A stretch of DNA of 64,000 nucleotides from Clostridium beijerinckii (GTDB lineage: Bacteria; Bacillota; Clostridia; Clostridiales; Clostridiaceae). This document shows, one piece after another, positions 39,251-49,943 of this stretch. The translations under genes and the position numbers were made by a program. Positions within the stretch are counted from its first letter, which is position 1. Each line of letters begins with the position of its first letter. The stretch is taken from positions 673,001 through 737,000 of the forward strand of contig NZ_CP073653.1 of the NCBI RefSeq assembly GCF_018223745.1. Direction: 5' to 3'. Below the pieces are notes generated by a model. That model was given only the letters and a program-made list of their open reading frames with translations, made no database searches and had not been told where the DNA came from.

Positions 39251-42200
39251 GTGAAAAAACTTCTAAAGTTCAGAAAAGTTATATCAATTTTTACTAGCTT
39301 ATTCTTCATAATTACTTTATTTAGCTCGTTTTCTATAAGAGTTTATGCAACTGAGAATGAAAAAATGTTTGACGTTATCGAAATCACTGATTTTCATGGA
39401 ACACTTAATGATTCATCAGGAAATCAAGTTGCAGGGGTTTTAGCAGATAGAATAGAAAAAGTGAAAGAGTCTAATAAAGATAGGACATTGATTTTAGGTG
39501 GAGGTGATTTGTATCAAGGATCTGCAACATCTAATATCATGAAAGGGGTTCCTGTTCAGGAGACTATGTCTAAGATTGGAATGGAGATAACAACTCTTGG
39601 AAATCATGAGTTTGATTGGGGATTGGATACAACTACAAATACAACAATGAAGGGTGCAGCGTATTCAATAGTTTGCAGCAATCTTTACGATAAGAAGACT
39701 GGCAAGCGTGTATTTGATCCATATAAAATTATAACTAAAGATGGCATAAAAATCGCCGTTATAGGAGGAATAACAAGAGAAACAGAGACGAGTGTATCAC
39801 CTAAATTTGTGAGTGACTATAAATTTACAGACCTTGCAAGTGAAATAAATCCTATTGCACTACAAATAAAGAAAGATAAATTGGCGGATGTAGTAATTGT
39901 ATTGGTGCATGAAGGTGATAAGGGTGATAATGCAACAGGGCCAGTATTTGATTTAGCTAATAACCTTCAGAATGTAGATGCTGTATTTGGTGGACATAGC
40001 CATACTAAAACTGCTGCAATTGCTAAGAATACCAATATTCCAGTATATATTGGGGGATCAAACGGTAAAGGATATATAGATGCTAAATTCAAGTTGACTA
40101 GTGATAATAAAATCGTATTTGATCAGCCAAATCTTGAAACAAGTTATGTGGCGCTAGATAATGACAAAGGATATAAAACTGGAACACCACAAACAGACAG
40201 TGATGTTGATAAAATTGTAGATAATGCCAATAAACAGATAGAGCCAATGACGAGTGAAGTTATTGGGTATAATACAGAAAAGGATTTAACAAGAAAATTA
40301 GATGCTTCTCCATATGGATCATCAGTTTTAGGAAATTGGGCATCTGACGTTACAAGAAATTCTATTAAAGCTGATGTTGGATTTCAAAATAATGGAGGTC
40401 TTAGAATAGATATTCCACAAGGAAATATTACAGTCGGAACTATGTGGCAGTTTATGCCTTTTGATAACACAATTTATAAATTAAGCATGACAAAATCTCA
40501 ATTAAAAGAAGTTCTAGAGCAGGCTGTTGCGGATAACAGTAAGGGGTTACAGGTATCGGGAATTAAATTCGGCTATGATTCAAATCTTCCATCAGGTCAA
40601 AGAGTTAAATCTATCACAAAAGAAGATGGAACCCCTATTAGTGATAACGAAAGTTTATCTGTTGCAGTTCCAGATTTTGTGGCTCAAGGAGGAGATTCGT
40701 TTACTGCATTTACAAAGTACGGTGGATTAGATGTTAAAAATGATACTCATGTTTTAGTAAGAGATGCATTTATAGATTGGTGTAAAGAAAATAAAGATAA
40801 AAATGATAAAAATACAATACCTAATACTGATATACCAAGAATGGTTAATATGTCTAGTTCAATAACTTTATTAGCAACAACGGATGTTCATGGTACAGTT
40901 TTAAATTATGATTATGGAACAGGAAAAGCACCATCTAAAGCACAGGGATTAGCTAAAGTTTCATCATATGTTAAAAGTGTAAGAGAAAATAATAATAATG
41001 TGATGCTAATTGATAATGGAGACACAATTCAAGGAACACCACTATCATATTACTATGATATTTTAGACACTACTTTAGAGCACCCTATGGCAAAGGTTAT
41101 GGGAGCTATGAAGTATGATTCGTGGACACTAGGAAATCATGAATTCAATTATGGATTAGATGTATTAAATAGAGTGATTAAAGACTATAAGTCAGAAGGA
41201 ATAGAAGTACTTGGAGCCAATATATATAAGAACGATTCAACAAATTTTGTAGATCCATATATAATGAAAAGTTTTTATGTTAATGGTAAAGAAGTAAAAG
41301 TAGCGGTTATAGGTTTAGAAAATAAATGCATACCAAGTTGGGAAGATAAAAAACATTACGATGGATTGGTATTTAATGACCTTGTAGATGAATCTAAAAA
41401 GTGGGTTAAAGAAGTAAAAGCCAAGGGCGCAGATGTTGTTATAATTTCAGCACATAGTGGTCAAGAGACTGATGCAGATGTTATACCAGAAAATGAAATT
41501 AACGCAATAGCAACACAAGTTGATGGTATAGATGCAATTATAGCAGGTCATACACATTTGAAAGTAAATGATCTAACTAAGAAGAATCCAGAAGGTAAAG
41601 TTGTTCCAATAGTTGAGTCAACTAAGGGAGCTACAGGTTTGGCACAAGTTGATATGAACTTTGATGGAAATGCAAAGCTTATAGGAATTTCAACAAAAAA
41701 CATTGTTATTGATAATGGCATAGTAGATGATCAGGAGATTGTCGATTTAATTAAACCTTATGAAGATACAACATTAAAATATGTAGATACAAAAATAGGA
41801 ACTTCAACTGGAGAATTTACAGGAAGTGGGCAGTTAACAGAGCCTACTGCAATTATGGAGCTGATTAATAAAGTACAAAAAGAAAGTGCTGGGACTCAAT
41901 TATCAATTGCAGCACCATTAAGTTCTGGAGCATATATACCTCAAGGTGATGTTACAATAAAAGATATGATGGCAGTATATGTATTTGAAAACTTTTTGTA
42001 TGGAGTAAAAATGACAGGAAAGCAATTGAAAGACTGGATGGAATATTCAGTTAGATATTATGCTCAAACAACAGGGGATAATGCAGCAGTAATAAAAGAT
42101 CCAATATTAAATATTCCAGATTATAACTTGGATCAATTATATGGTGCAACATATGATATTGATTTAACACAACCTGCATGTACTATCGACAAGGAAACAG

Positions 42201-42508
42201 GAAGAGTAATATCAGGAAATAGAATAAAGAATTTAAAGGTTAATGGTGTTGAAGTAAAAGATTCAGATGAATTTACAGTTGCTATAAACAACTATAGATT
42301 TAATGGCGGTGGTGGTTTTATGAAAGCCGCTGGATTAAGCAATACTGATCCAAGTATTATTGTCTATGATTCAGGAAAAGCACTTGGTGATGATGGCCAA
42401 GTGAGAAGTTTAATGACTAGCTACATTAAAAAACATGGAGAGATATCTCCAGATTGCTCAAATAATTGGGAGATACTGAATTTAGATAAGCAGAAAAAAG
42501 CAGCCTAA
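39251..42508 (+). CDS. Secreted duplicated 5'-nucleotidase / 2',3'-cyclic-nucleotide phosphodiesterase (YfkN-like)
   Basis: This 1085-residue exported enzyme has an N-terminal signal peptide (to about residue 33, RVYA). It contains two metallophosphatase plus 5'-nucleotidase-C modules. The first has TDFHGTLND, GNHEFDWG and GGHSHT; the second has TTDVHGTVLN, GNHEFNYG, IIAGHTH and FRFNGGGG-like nucleotidase-C motifs. Tandem bifunctional enzymes of this length cleave extracellular nucleotides. GTG 39251 follows AAGGGGGAA. No sortase or S-layer anchor is seen, so it may be released or loosely held. Confidence 0.9.
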   Translation: MKKLLKFRKVISIFTSLFFIITLFSSFSIRVYATENEKMFDVIEITDFHGTLNDSSGNQVAGVLADRIEKVKESNKDRTLILGGGDLYQGSATSNIMKGVPVQETMSKIGMEITTLGNHEFDWGLDTTTNTTMKGAAYSIVCSNLYDKKTGKRVFDPYKIITKDGIKIAVIGGITRETETSVSPKFVSDYKFTDLASEINPIALQIKKDKLADVVIVLVHEGDKGDNATGPVFDLANNLQNVDAVFGGHSHTKTAAIAKNTNIPVYIGGSNGKGYIDAKFKLTSDNKIVFDQPNLETSYVALDNDKGYKTGTPQTDSDVDKIVDNANKQIEPMTSEVIGYNTEKDLTRKLDASPYGSSVLGNWASDVTRNSIKADVGFQNNGGLRIDIPQGNITVGTMWQFMPFDNTIYKLSMTKSQLKEVLEQAVADNSKGLQVSGIKFGYDSNLPSGQRVKSITKEDGTPISDNESLSVAVPDFVAQGGDSFTAFTKYGGLDVKNDTHVLVRDAFIDWCKENKDKNDKNTIPNTDIPRMVNMSSSITLLATTDVHGTVLNYDYGTGKAPSKAQGLAKVSSYVKSVRENNNNVMLIDNGDTIQGTPLSYYYDILDTTLEHPMAKVMGAMKYDSWTLGNHEFNYGLDVLNRVIKDYKSEGIEVLGANIYKNDSTNFVDPYIMKSFYVNGKEVKVAVIGLENKCIPSWEDKKHYDGLVFNDLVDESKKWVKEVKAKGADVVIISAHSGQETDADVIPENEINAIATQVDGIDAIIAGHTHLKVNDLTKKNPEGKVVPIVESTKGATGLAQVDMNFDGNAKLIGISTKNIVIDNGIVDDQEIVDLIKPYEDTTLKYVDTKIGTSTGEFTGSGQLTEPTAIMELINKVQKESAGTQLSIAAPLSSGAYIPQGDVTIKDMMAVYVFENFLYGVKMTGKQLKDWMEYSVRYYAQTTGDNAAVIKDPILNIPDYNLDQLYGATYDIDLTQPACTIDKETGRVISGNRIKNLKVNGVEVKDSDEFTVAINNYRFNGGGGFMKAAGLSNTDPSIIVYDSGKALGDDGQVRSLMTSYIKKHGEISPDCSNNWEILNLDKQKKAA

Positions 42509-42562
42509 GATATTAAGCAATTATTTTGAGGCATAAAATATATAAGTAATTCTAGTAAAAAT

Positions 42563-42615
42563 GAAGCCATGCACATAGATAGATTTATCTACATGTGTAT
42601 GGTTTCAAATTTTAT
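42563..42615 (+). terminator. Terminator-like hairpin after the nucleotidase
   Basis: GAAGCCATGCACATAGAT pairs with ATCTACATGTGTATGGTTTC across a short loop with a few mismatches, then AAATTTT. Confidence 0.65.
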
Positions 42616-42786
42616 TGTAGAATATCTATTATTTTTTATGTTAATATCTTTATTAGCTTAGATATTGATTTTGAATATTTGATAGAAATATATAGCATAT
42701 ACAGTAGATTTAGCAATATAAATATAAAATAATTTAATATTTATACTATAAACTTAAATTTATTAATTAATTTCGTAAAAAAATCT

Positions 42787-42904
42787 TGCAATATATGAAG
42801 AAAGTATATATAATAAAACCAATCCGATTACAATACTTGGATTTGAAAGAGCAAAAGGTTATTCTATAGATTTTGACAAATTAAAAAAAGTTGTATATAA
42901 TTAG
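42787..42904 (+). pseudogene. Possible small protein-coding remnant
   Basis: About 38 codons are open and read IYEESIYNKTNPITILGFE and on to a TAG at 42902-42904, with no start codon or ribosome-binding site. Composition looks coding, so it may be the tail of a decayed gene. I do not recognise it. Confidence 0.3.
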
Positions 42905-42933
42905 GTCAAAGCTAAATTAAATAATCTGAATAT

Positions 42934-43106
42934 CTTATCGAGAGCGGTGGAGGGACTGGCCCTTTGAAACCCGGCAACCGAAATATTATTTTTTACTAAA
43001 TGATATTTATATGGTGCTAATTCCAGCAGCTTTTAGCTGATAGATGAGAGGATAAATTTGTATGGTGTTTTATGCGCTAGAGATTTATTCTCTAGCGCTT
43101 TTGTTT
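42934..43106 (+). promoter_or_regulatory. SAM-I (S-box) riboswitch with terminator, upstream of metNIQ
   Basis: Core sequences of the SAM-I aptamer are present: CTTATCGAGAGCGGTGGAGGGA (positions 42934-42955), CCTTTGAAACCCGGCAACC and GGTGCTAATTCCAGC, closing with GATGAGAG. An expression-platform terminator GCGCTAGAGA / TCTCTAGCGC (43074-43098) with a T run follows. High SAM should switch off the methionine importer downstream. Confidence 0.96.
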
Positions 43107-43193
43107 TGAGGTGAACGTTAATAATTAAGTTAATTATTACATCACCTTAGTTATCCGGAAACTAACAAAACAAAGTCAAAGGAGGAAATGTGT

Positions 43194-44159
43194 TTGATAG
43201 AAATCAAAAATGTGGTAAAGAATTTTGGGGAAACACAAGTTATAAAAGATGTATCAATAAGCATTAAAGAGGGCGAAATTTATGGAATAATAGGACACAG
43301 CGGAGCAGGAAAGTCAACACTATTAAGATGCATTAATGGACTTGAATCTTATGATGGAGGTTCAATAAATGTAATGGGGAAAGAGGTTTCATCATTAGAA
43401 GGAAAAAGTCTTAGGGAATTTAGAAAAGATTTGGGGATGATTTTTCAAAATTTCAATCTTATGCAAAGAAAAAATGTTTTTGATAATGTTGCTCTTCCTC
43501 TTGAAGTGTGGGGGTACAACAAAAGTGAAATTAAGGACAAAGTATTAAGATTATTAGATTTAGTTGGATTAACAGACAAAAAGCTAAGCAAACCGTCAGA
43601 GCTTAGTGGTGGACAAAAACAAAGAGTAGCAATAGCAAGGGCATTAGCGTTAGACCCTAAAATACTACTTTGTGATGAAGCAACTTCTGCATTAGATCCT
43701 AAAATTACAAAAGACATTTTAGCATTACTTTCTAAAATAAACAAAGAATTAGGGATTACAATAGTAATGGTAACTCATCAAATGGAAGTAATAAAAGAAG
43801 TTTGTGAAAAAGTTGCATTGCTAGATGGTGGAAAAATAAAAGCAGAAGGAAGATCAGAAGATTTATTCTTACAACCAGGAAAATCATTAAAGAAATTCTT
43901 AGGAGAAGAAGATGAAGGAATATTACCAGAAGAAGGTGTTAATATCAAGATATTCTTCCCAAGTGATTCTTCTGAAAATGCACTAATTACAAAGATGGCA
44001 AGGGAATTAGAGATAGATTTTTCTATAGTTTGGGGAAAACTTGAAAAATTTAGGAGCGAAGTATTAGGTGGGCTTGTAATAAACATCAACGAAGAGGATA
44101 AGGACAAGGTTATAAAGTACCTTGAAAATAAGGATATCTTATTGGAGGTGATCGAATAA
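43194..44159 (+). CDS. metN: Methionine ABC transporter ATP-binding protein MetN
   Basis: This 321-residue ATPase has Walker [10 protein letters not shown], signature [15 protein letters not shown], Walker [13 protein letters not shown] and a C-terminal NIL domain (about residues 245-320) that senses methionine. TTG 43194 is preferred because GGAGGAAA (43181-43188) lies too close to ATG 43188. The gene is controlled by the SAM-I riboswitch. It overlaps metI by a single base. Confidence 0.95.
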   Translation: MIEIKNVVKNFGETQVIKDVSISIKEGEIYGIIGHSGAGKSTLLRCINGLESYDGGSINVMGKEVSSLEGKSLREFRKDLGMIFQNFNLMQRKNVFDNVALPLEVWGYNKSEIKDKVLRLLDLVGLTDKKLSKPSELSGGQKQRVAIARALALDPKILLCDEATSALDPKITKDILALLSKINKELGITIVMVTHQMEVIKEVCEKVALLDGGKIKAEGRSEDLFLQPGKSLKKFLGEEDEGILPEEGVNIKIFFPSDSSENALITKMARELEIDFSIVWGKLEKFRSEVLGGLVININEEDKDKVIKYLENKDILLEVIE

Positions 44160-44797
44160 TGAATCAGGTAATAGTAAAAGCTTTAATAGAAACTCTAGAG
44201 ATGGTTTTTGCATCGACTATAGGTTCACTTATTTTAGGATTCATACCTGCAATAATATTAACAGTTACTGCAAAAGACGGATTAAAACCAAATAAAATAG
44301 TTTATACAGTTTTAGATTTAATAATTAATATATTAAGAAGTTTTCCAGTTATCATATTAATGGTAGCAATAATACCATTAACTAGATTTATTGCTGGTAA
44401 ATCTATAGGTACAGAAGCAGCTATTGTTCCACTTACAATTGCAGCAGCACCATTTGTAGCAAGAATTATAGAATCATCACTTAGAGAAGTCGATAAAGGA
44501 ATAATAGAGGCGGCAAGATCTTTTGGAGCATCAAACACTCAAATTATCTTTAAGGTAATGCTTAAAGAAGCAATTCCTTCAATAGCATCAGGAATTACTC
44601 TTACAATAATAAGCATTGTTGGATATTCTGCAATGGCAGGAACTATTGGGGGTGGAGGACTTGGTCAAGTAGCTATAAGCTATGGATATCAAAGATTCCA
44701 AACTGATTATATGGTAGTAACATGTATTGTGTTAATCATAGTAGTACAAGGACTACAGCTTATAGGCAATTATTTTTACAATAAATTATCAAAATAG
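44159..44797 (+). CDS. metI: Methionine ABC transporter permease MetI
   Basis: This 212-residue permease has the motifs LDLIINILRSFPVIILM, EAARSFGASNTQIIFKVMLKEA (EAA loop) and GTIGGGGLGQ. It overlaps the metN stop and is followed 12 bases later by metQ, so the operon metNIQ is intact. Confidence 0.95.
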   Translation: MNQVIVKALIETLEMVFASTIGSLILGFIPAIILTVTAKDGLKPNKIVYTVLDLIINILRSFPVIILMVAIIPLTRFIAGKSIGTEAAIVPLTIAAAPFVARIIESSLREVDKGIIEAARSFGASNTQIIFKVMLKEAIPSIASGITLTIISIVGYSAMAGTIGGGGLGQVAISYGYQRFQTDYMVVTCIVLIIVVQGLQLIGNYFYNKLSK

Positions 44798-44808
44798 GGG
44801 GAATAAAT

Positions 44809-45639
44809 ATGAAAAAGAAATCAATTTTATCAGTAGTTTTAGCAGGAGTAGTGACACTAGGATTAGTAGGTTGCGGGGGCACAGCTACTTCAGGAAGTAA
44901 AGATTCTAAAAATGACAAGGTAATAAAGATTGGGGTAACACCAAAGCCACATGAAGAGATAGTAAATATAGCTAAACCATTACTTGAAAAAGAAGGATAT
45001 ACAGTAGAAATAACAGAATTTAATGATTACAATCAACCTAACACTGCTGTAGAAGAAGGTTCATTAGATGCAAACTTCTTCCAACATACTCCATACTTAA
45101 ATGAACAAAATTCATCTAAGGGATATCACCTAGTTTCAGTTGGTGCAATACATTTAGAACCAATGGGATTATATTCTAAGAAGGTAAAAAGTTTAGATGA
45201 ACTTAAAGATGGAGCTACAATTGCCGTTCCTAATGATCCATCAAATGAAGCTAGAGCATTAAAATTATTAGCAGGAAAAGGCTTAATAAAAATTAAAGAT
45301 GGAGAACTAGTTACATCAAAGGATATTACTGAAAACCCTAAAAACTTAAAGTTTAATGAATTAGAAGCAGCAGCAGTTCCAAGAGCAATAGATGACGTTG
45401 ATGCTGCAGTAATCAATGGAAACTATGCTATAGAAGCTAAATTTAATCCAGCAAAAGATGCAATTATTATTGAAGATAAGGCTTCAGAAGCTGCTAAACC
45501 TTATGCAAACATAGTTGTTGTAAAACAAGGTAATGAAAATCAAGAAAAAATCAAAGCTTTAGTAAAAGCTATGACATCACCAGAAGTTAAAGAATTTATA
45601 GAAAAAGAATACAATGGTTCAGTAATTCCAGTATTTTAA
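44809..45639 (+). CDS. metQ: Methionine-binding lipoprotein MetQ
   Basis: This 276-residue lipoprotein has lipobox LVGC and the MetQ motifs KIGVTPKPHEEIV, DANFFQHTPYLNE and VPNDPSNEARAL. It is the canonical metNIQ copy, to compare with the MetQ-like protein at 28116 inside the sulfur block. AGGGGGAA lies before the ATG. Confidence 0.95.
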   Translation: MKKKSILSVVLAGVVTLGLVGCGGTATSGSKDSKNDKVIKIGVTPKPHEEIVNIAKPLLEKEGYTVEITEFNDYNQPNTAVEEGSLDANFFQHTPYLNEQNSSKGYHLVSVGAIHLEPMGLYSKKVKSLDELKDGATIAVPNDPSNEARALKLLAGKGLIKIKDGELVTSKDITENPKNLKFNELEAAAVPRAIDDVDAAVINGNYAIEAKFNPAKDAIIIEDKASEAAKPYANIVVVKQGNENQEKIKALVKAMTSPEVKEFIEKEYNGSVIPVF

Positions 45640-45718
45640 TAGTTCATTTTGAACATGTAGATTGAAAAAAGAAATTGAATAATAACTAGTATTTGCAGCA
45701 TGAATATGCTGTATTAAA

Positions 45719-45786
45719 AGAAGAGAGGCTATGCCAGATGTCATTTAGGCAACAAAATGACATTAAGGCATGCCTTCTTTTTTTAT
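45719..45786 (+). terminator. Terminator after metNIQ
   Basis: A long imperfect hairpin, with GATGTCATT and AATGACATT nested inside GGC-rich arms, leads to CTTCTTTTTTT. The rest of the gap to 45952 (312 bases from 45640) shows only AT-rich sequence. Confidence 0.8.
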
Positions 45787-45952
45787 CAGAAAGTTAAATG
45801 GGGACTTTTGCTATTAAGAAAAATTGTAGATTCTATATATAACATATCTTTAATAATTTTCTGGAATAATGTATACTTTTAAGTATATTTAGGAAAGTAA
45901 TTAGATTTAATTTATATATAAAGTAAGAATTTACTCTAAAGGGGAATAAAAA

Positions 45953-46915
45953 ATGAACATATCAGAAGTAAAAGTTAAATTAACTGGTAATGATATATTA
46001 AGTATAATCAATGAATTTGTTAAGGTTGATGGGTTGGATTTAAGAACAGTAACTATTAATGATGGAATAATATTAGAAGGAACTTTGAAAAAGGGAATAA
46101 ATATAGACTTCAATATAAAGGTCCAATTAGTTGGGTGTGTTCATAACAAAATTACTGTAAAGATAGTTAAAGTTAAAGCATTAAATGTTGGTTTCTTCAG
46201 AATATTAAGAAGTTTTGTGTTAAAGCAATTAGCAAAAGCTTTTAAAAAGTATGGAATAAATAGTGATAGAGATAAAGTAATAATTGATATAAATACAATA
46301 CTTCAAGATGTACCGTACGTAAATCTAAATATTAGTGAGGTCTTCATGAAAAAATCAGAGGTATGGGCTGAAATTTCTAATGTTGAGGTTTCAATACTAG
46401 GAGAATTAATAAAGGAAAGTGATGTTGAAGAAACAAGTGAAGAAGAAGAGATTGATGTAGCATCATTGGATCTTACAGATAAAACTAAAGATTGCTATTC
46501 TGTCGGAAGAAATAAAATTACAAATAAATTATCTGAAAATGTGAGAAATTATAAAGAGTATATATTTGTATTGCCAGATATAGCTTCTTTAATATATAGA
46601 TTACTTAAGGATAAAAGAGTATCTATAAAGACTAAGCTTATAATGTCGGCAGGAATAGCATATGTAACTGTACCAGTTAACATAATACCTAATAGTATAC
46701 CATTTATAGGTGTGATTGATGATATTGGAGTTATATTTTTTGTTTTAAATAAGATTATTAAAGATATACCATTATCGATAATAGTAGAGAATTGGGAAGG
46801 TAAAAATGATATACTTTTAGTATTAAAAAAAGGAATAGAATATCTAACTAACTTTACAAATGCTGCAAATATTGAAAAATTATATGGTGCTGTAGAAGAA
46901 TTATCATCACTATAG
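45953..46915 (+). CDS. DUF1232 (YkvA-like) membrane-associated protein with N-terminal lipid-binding-like domain
   Basis: The 320-residue protein has a charged N-terminal region of about 160 residues similar in pattern to LmeA/DUF2993 proteins. It is followed by a DUF1232 segment (KTKLIMSAGIAYVTVPVNIIPNSIPFIGVIDDIGVIFF) with two short hydrophobic helices near residue 225-260. Function is unknown. Its neighbours do not clearly suggest a pathway. AAGGGGAAT lies before the ATG. Confidence 0.7.
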   Translation: MNISEVKVKLTGNDILSIINEFVKVDGLDLRTVTINDGIILEGTLKKGINIDFNIKVQLVGCVHNKITVKIVKVKALNVGFFRILRSFVLKQLAKAFKKYGINSDRDKVIIDINTILQDVPYVNLNISEVFMKKSEVWAEISNVEVSILGELIKESDVEETSEEEEIDVASLDLTDKTKDCYSVGRNKITNKLSENVRNYKEYIFVLPDIASLIYRLLKDKRVSIKTKLIMSAGIAYVTVPVNIIPNSIPFIGVIDDIGVIFFVLNKIIKDIPLSIIVENWEGKNDILLVLKKGIEYLTNFTNAANIEKLYGAVEELSSL

Positions 46916-47016
46916 AAAATATTATTTATAAATTTAATAACATATAGATTATAAGTTTATAAATATTCCATGAAAAGTATAATAATAAGTTAGACTGTCG
47001 GAGAAAGGAATAATAT

Positions 47017-47967
47017 ATGGCGAAAAAAGTTTATGCAATACAATATGGTTTTGATATTAAAAATAACAAAAAGGTTGAAAATGTAATAGTCAATACTTGG
47101 AATGAATGCTTAGCATATGTAAAAGGGGTAAAGGGAGCAAAGTATAAGAGTTTCGAAGACATAGAAGAGGCAAAATCATATCTAAACGAAGGAAATAGAA
47201 TGCTAAAAAAGAGTGATGAAAGTTATCCAAAAGACTGTCTTCATGCATATGTTGATGGAAGTTATAATTCTTCTGACGGAAGATATTCTTATGGGGTAGT
47301 TTGTGTTAATGATGATGTTGTAGAATATATAGAAAGCGGAGCTGAAAAAGATAGCTCTTCTAAAAATATAAGACAAATAGCAGGCGAACTTAAGGGAGCT
47401 GTTAGAGCTGTTGAATATGCTTTAGAACATGGACAAAAAAAAGTAGTTCTATTTCATGATTACGAGGGGATAGCTCATCATGCAACTGGAGCATGGGAAC
47501 GAAAAGAAGAATCATCTATGCAATATTATAAAAAGATGCAAGAGTTAATAAATTCTGGAATGGAAATTATATTTGTAAAAGTTGATAGTCATACTGGAGA
47601 TTTATTTAACGAGCTTGTTGATGAGAAATGTAAAGAGTGCTTAGGGATAACTTCTGATAGAACCGTTGAAAAATGGTTAAGTAAAAATGTTATAAGAGTT
47701 TCTGGTACTAAGGTTAAAGAAGAAATCTTAAGCATAGCTCCAAGTCATTCAAATAATATAATTTTAATTGGCGAAGATGAAGATCTACAAATGGAAAATA
47801 TATTGAATGTAGATAAGAAAGATGATAATGAAATTAGATTTGAACAAATTATTAGTTTATATAGAAATAACGCTATCGAAGGCAAAAAGATAATTTCTAA
47901 GCTATTAAGCAAAGAAAAAGAAAAATTAATTTTTTATCTTCTTAAAGAGTACGTTGATAATAATTAA
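47017..47967 (+). CDS. Ribonuclease H1-like with viroplasmin domain
   Basis: This 316-residue cytoplasmic RNase H has an N-terminal viroplasmin/RNase H1 binding domain (KKVYAIQYGFD to about residue 55) and an RNase H core with catalytic-type acids in YVDGSYN, GELKGAV, FHDYEG and NELVDEKC. A C-terminal extension of about 90 residues is not recognised. It removes RNA from RNA-DNA hybrids. Not obviously in an operon. Confidence 0.88.
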   Translation: MAKKVYAIQYGFDIKNNKKVENVIVNTWNECLAYVKGVKGAKYKSFEDIEEAKSYLNEGNRMLKKSDESYPKDCLHAYVDGSYNSSDGRYSYGVVCVNDDVVEYIESGAEKDSSSKNIRQIAGELKGAVRAVEYALEHGQKKVVLFHDYEGIAHHATGAWERKEESSMQYYKKMQELINSGMEIIFVKVDSHTGDLFNELVDEKCKECLGITSDRTVEKWLSKNVIRVSGTKVKEEILSIAPSHSNNIILIGEDEDLQMENILNVDKKDDNEIRFEQIISLYRNNAIEGKKIISKLLSKEKEKLIFYLLKEYVDNN

Positions 47968-48188
47968 ACCAGTATATATGTTGGAATAATAGATTTGCAT
48001 TTAAAATGCAAATAAGAAAAGTGCTTAATTAGGACTGGAATATAGAAAGCTGATTGTAATATGCATAGTTACTTTTTAGAATATTTTTAAAACTGTATAT
48101 AATCATGGAATAAATTAACTTGGATAACTTTTTGATTAATACACAATATATTTATAGAAAATAAATTGATGTTAAAGAGGTGTTTATT

Positions 48189-48362
48189 ATGGAAAGATTT
48201 TCTAAGGGAATGATGACTGGATTTTTAATTGGAGTTGCTGTCGAAATGTCTCTAATGCCACGTATGGATAGAAGGAGTCAAAAAACAATGAGAAGAGCAG
48301 GCAGAAGAATGAGGAATATGGCTGAATCAGTAGGTCATGAAGTTTATGATTGGATGAGATAG
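48189..48362 (+). CDS. Small basic membrane-anchored protein (YtxH-like)
   Basis: This 57-residue protein has a hydrophobic N-terminus (MMTGFLIGVAVEMSL) followed by an Arg/Met-rich basic tail. It resembles YtxH-type proteins in pattern but is short. AAGAGGTG (48175-48182) is placed for ATG 48189. A terminator follows. Function unknown. Confidence 0.6.
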   Translation: MERFSKGMMTGFLIGVAVEMSLMPRMDRRSQKTMRRAGRRMRNMAESVGHEVYDWMR

Positions 48363-48413
48363 AATTACAAAAAGAAAGTATAATATGTAAAAATTAGGTA
48401 TAACAAAAATAGA

Positions 48414-48443
48414 ATGGCATGAATTTCTTTCATGCCTTTTTAT
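48414..48443 (+). terminator. Intrinsic terminator after the small protein
   Basis: GGCATGA pairs with TCATGCC and is followed by TTTTTA. Confidence 0.85.
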
Positions 48444-48615
48444 TTTTATTTATTGTATTTATACTTTTGTACATAAATATGGATAATAAAATTAAATTAT
48501 ATAAAATTTGGGGCACATTTATATTTTTATGCAGTTTTTTATAAATTTATGTTATAATTAAGGAAATTATATTAAAATAACTAAATAATTTGTTGAATAG
48601 AGAAGGATTAAAAAG

Positions 48616-49926
48616 ATGGAAATTCTATCATTGGGAGAAAAGATCAAGAGAAGAAGAAAACAATTGAATATGACGTTGAAGGATTTGGCAAAAGACAGAA
48701 TAACTCCAGGACAAATAAGTTTGGTAGAATCTGGCCGTTCGAATCCATCAGTAGATTTGCTAGAATATTTAGCTGATGCATTGAACACAAATGTAGAATA
48801 TTTAATGGAATCAGAAGAAAGCCAAGCTGAAAAGATTAGTTTATATTACGAACAGGTAGGGGAATCATGCATACTCCAGGGAGATTACGAAAAAGGTCAA
48901 AGATATATTGATAATGCTCTATACTACTGTGAAAAATATAATCTAGAATATAGAAAAGCAATGATATATTTTATAACAGCAAAATCCTACATGTATAAAA
49001 GAGATTTTCCTATGGCTCAGAAGTTTTTTTTATCAGCAAATGTAATTTTTGTAAAAAATAATAATTATGAGCAGATAATAAAAACTTTCCTACATTTAGC
49101 TAATATTGCTTTAGAATTAAAGGCATATCATTCTTCTAGTAGTTACTTAAAACAGGCTGAAAAGGTATATATAGACAATAAGGTTGTAGATGAATTTTTA
49201 ATGGGAGAAATATACTACAATATGGCTAGAACATATTACGATGTAGAAGAACTGGATTTAGCCTTAGAATATTCTTGTCTAGCAAGAAATAGATTTGAAC
49301 AAGTCTATAATGATGAAGATTATGCGAGAAATCTATTCTCTTTAGCAGAAGAATTTAATAAAAAAGGTGACTTGCCGAATGCAATAAAGTATTCAAAGAA
49401 AACATTAGAAGTATATAAAAAGATACAGTATAACAAGAGCATAGTTAATATAGAACATAATTTAGGAAAGTTATTTTATGAACTAGGAAATTTAGATGAA
49501 TCTCTTAAGCATTATGATATATCAAAAAGTATTAGTACACAAAATCGTGTAGGATGTATAAATGATATACTAATAGATATTTGTAAAAGTTATCTGAAGT
49601 TAAAGAATACTGAACAATGTAGCAAAATACTAAAAGATATAGAAAATAGAATTGAAGAGCATGATATAGACAGAAAAATCGAATGTAAACTAATAAAATA
49701 TACTATGTTCAATATTGACGATAAACCAGAACAAGCAGAAAGTGTATTGATTGATACATATGTGCTAGCAAAAAATAGCGGAAAGTTGTCGAAGGCTGCT
49801 GAATTAGCTATGAGAGTCGGAAAATATTTCATAGATAAAAAAGAAGAAGAAGAGGCTTCATATTACTTAAATCAAGGAATAAAGTTATTTGATGAAGCAG
49901 AAAAGTTAGAAAATTACAAATTATAA
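48616..49926 (+). CDS. HTH-Xre and TPR-repeat regulator (RNPP-like), copy 1
   Basis: This 436-residue cytoplasmic regulator has an N-terminal helix-turn-helix (residues about 8-62, KIKRRRKQLNMTLKDLAKDRITPGQISLVESGRSNP) followed by roughly eight TPR-like helical repeats rich in Tyr and Leu. It resembles peptide-sensing or sporulation-type regulators. A similar gene follows 17 bases later. No small peptide gene was recognised nearby. The regulated genes are unknown. Confidence 0.8.
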   Translation: MEILSLGEKIKRRRKQLNMTLKDLAKDRITPGQISLVESGRSNPSVDLLEYLADALNTNVEYLMESEESQAEKISLYYEQVGESCILQGDYEKGQRYIDNALYYCEKYNLEYRKAMIYFITAKSYMYKRDFPMAQKFFLSANVIFVKNNNYEQIIKTFLHLANIALELKAYHSSSSYLKQAEKVYIDNKVVDEFLMGEIYYNMARTYYDVEELDLALEYSCLARNRFEQVYNDEDYARNLFSLAEEFNKKGDLPNAIKYSKKTLEVYKKIQYNKSIVNIEHNLGKLFYELGNLDESLKHYDISKSISTQNRVGCINDILIDICKSYLKLKNTEQCSKILKDIENRIEEHDIDRKIECKLIKYTMFNIDDKPEQAESVLIDTYVLAKNSGKLSKAAELAMRVGKYFIDKKEEEEASYYLNQGIKLFDEAEKLENYKL

Positions 49927-49943
49927 GTAAGTGGGTGAGATAT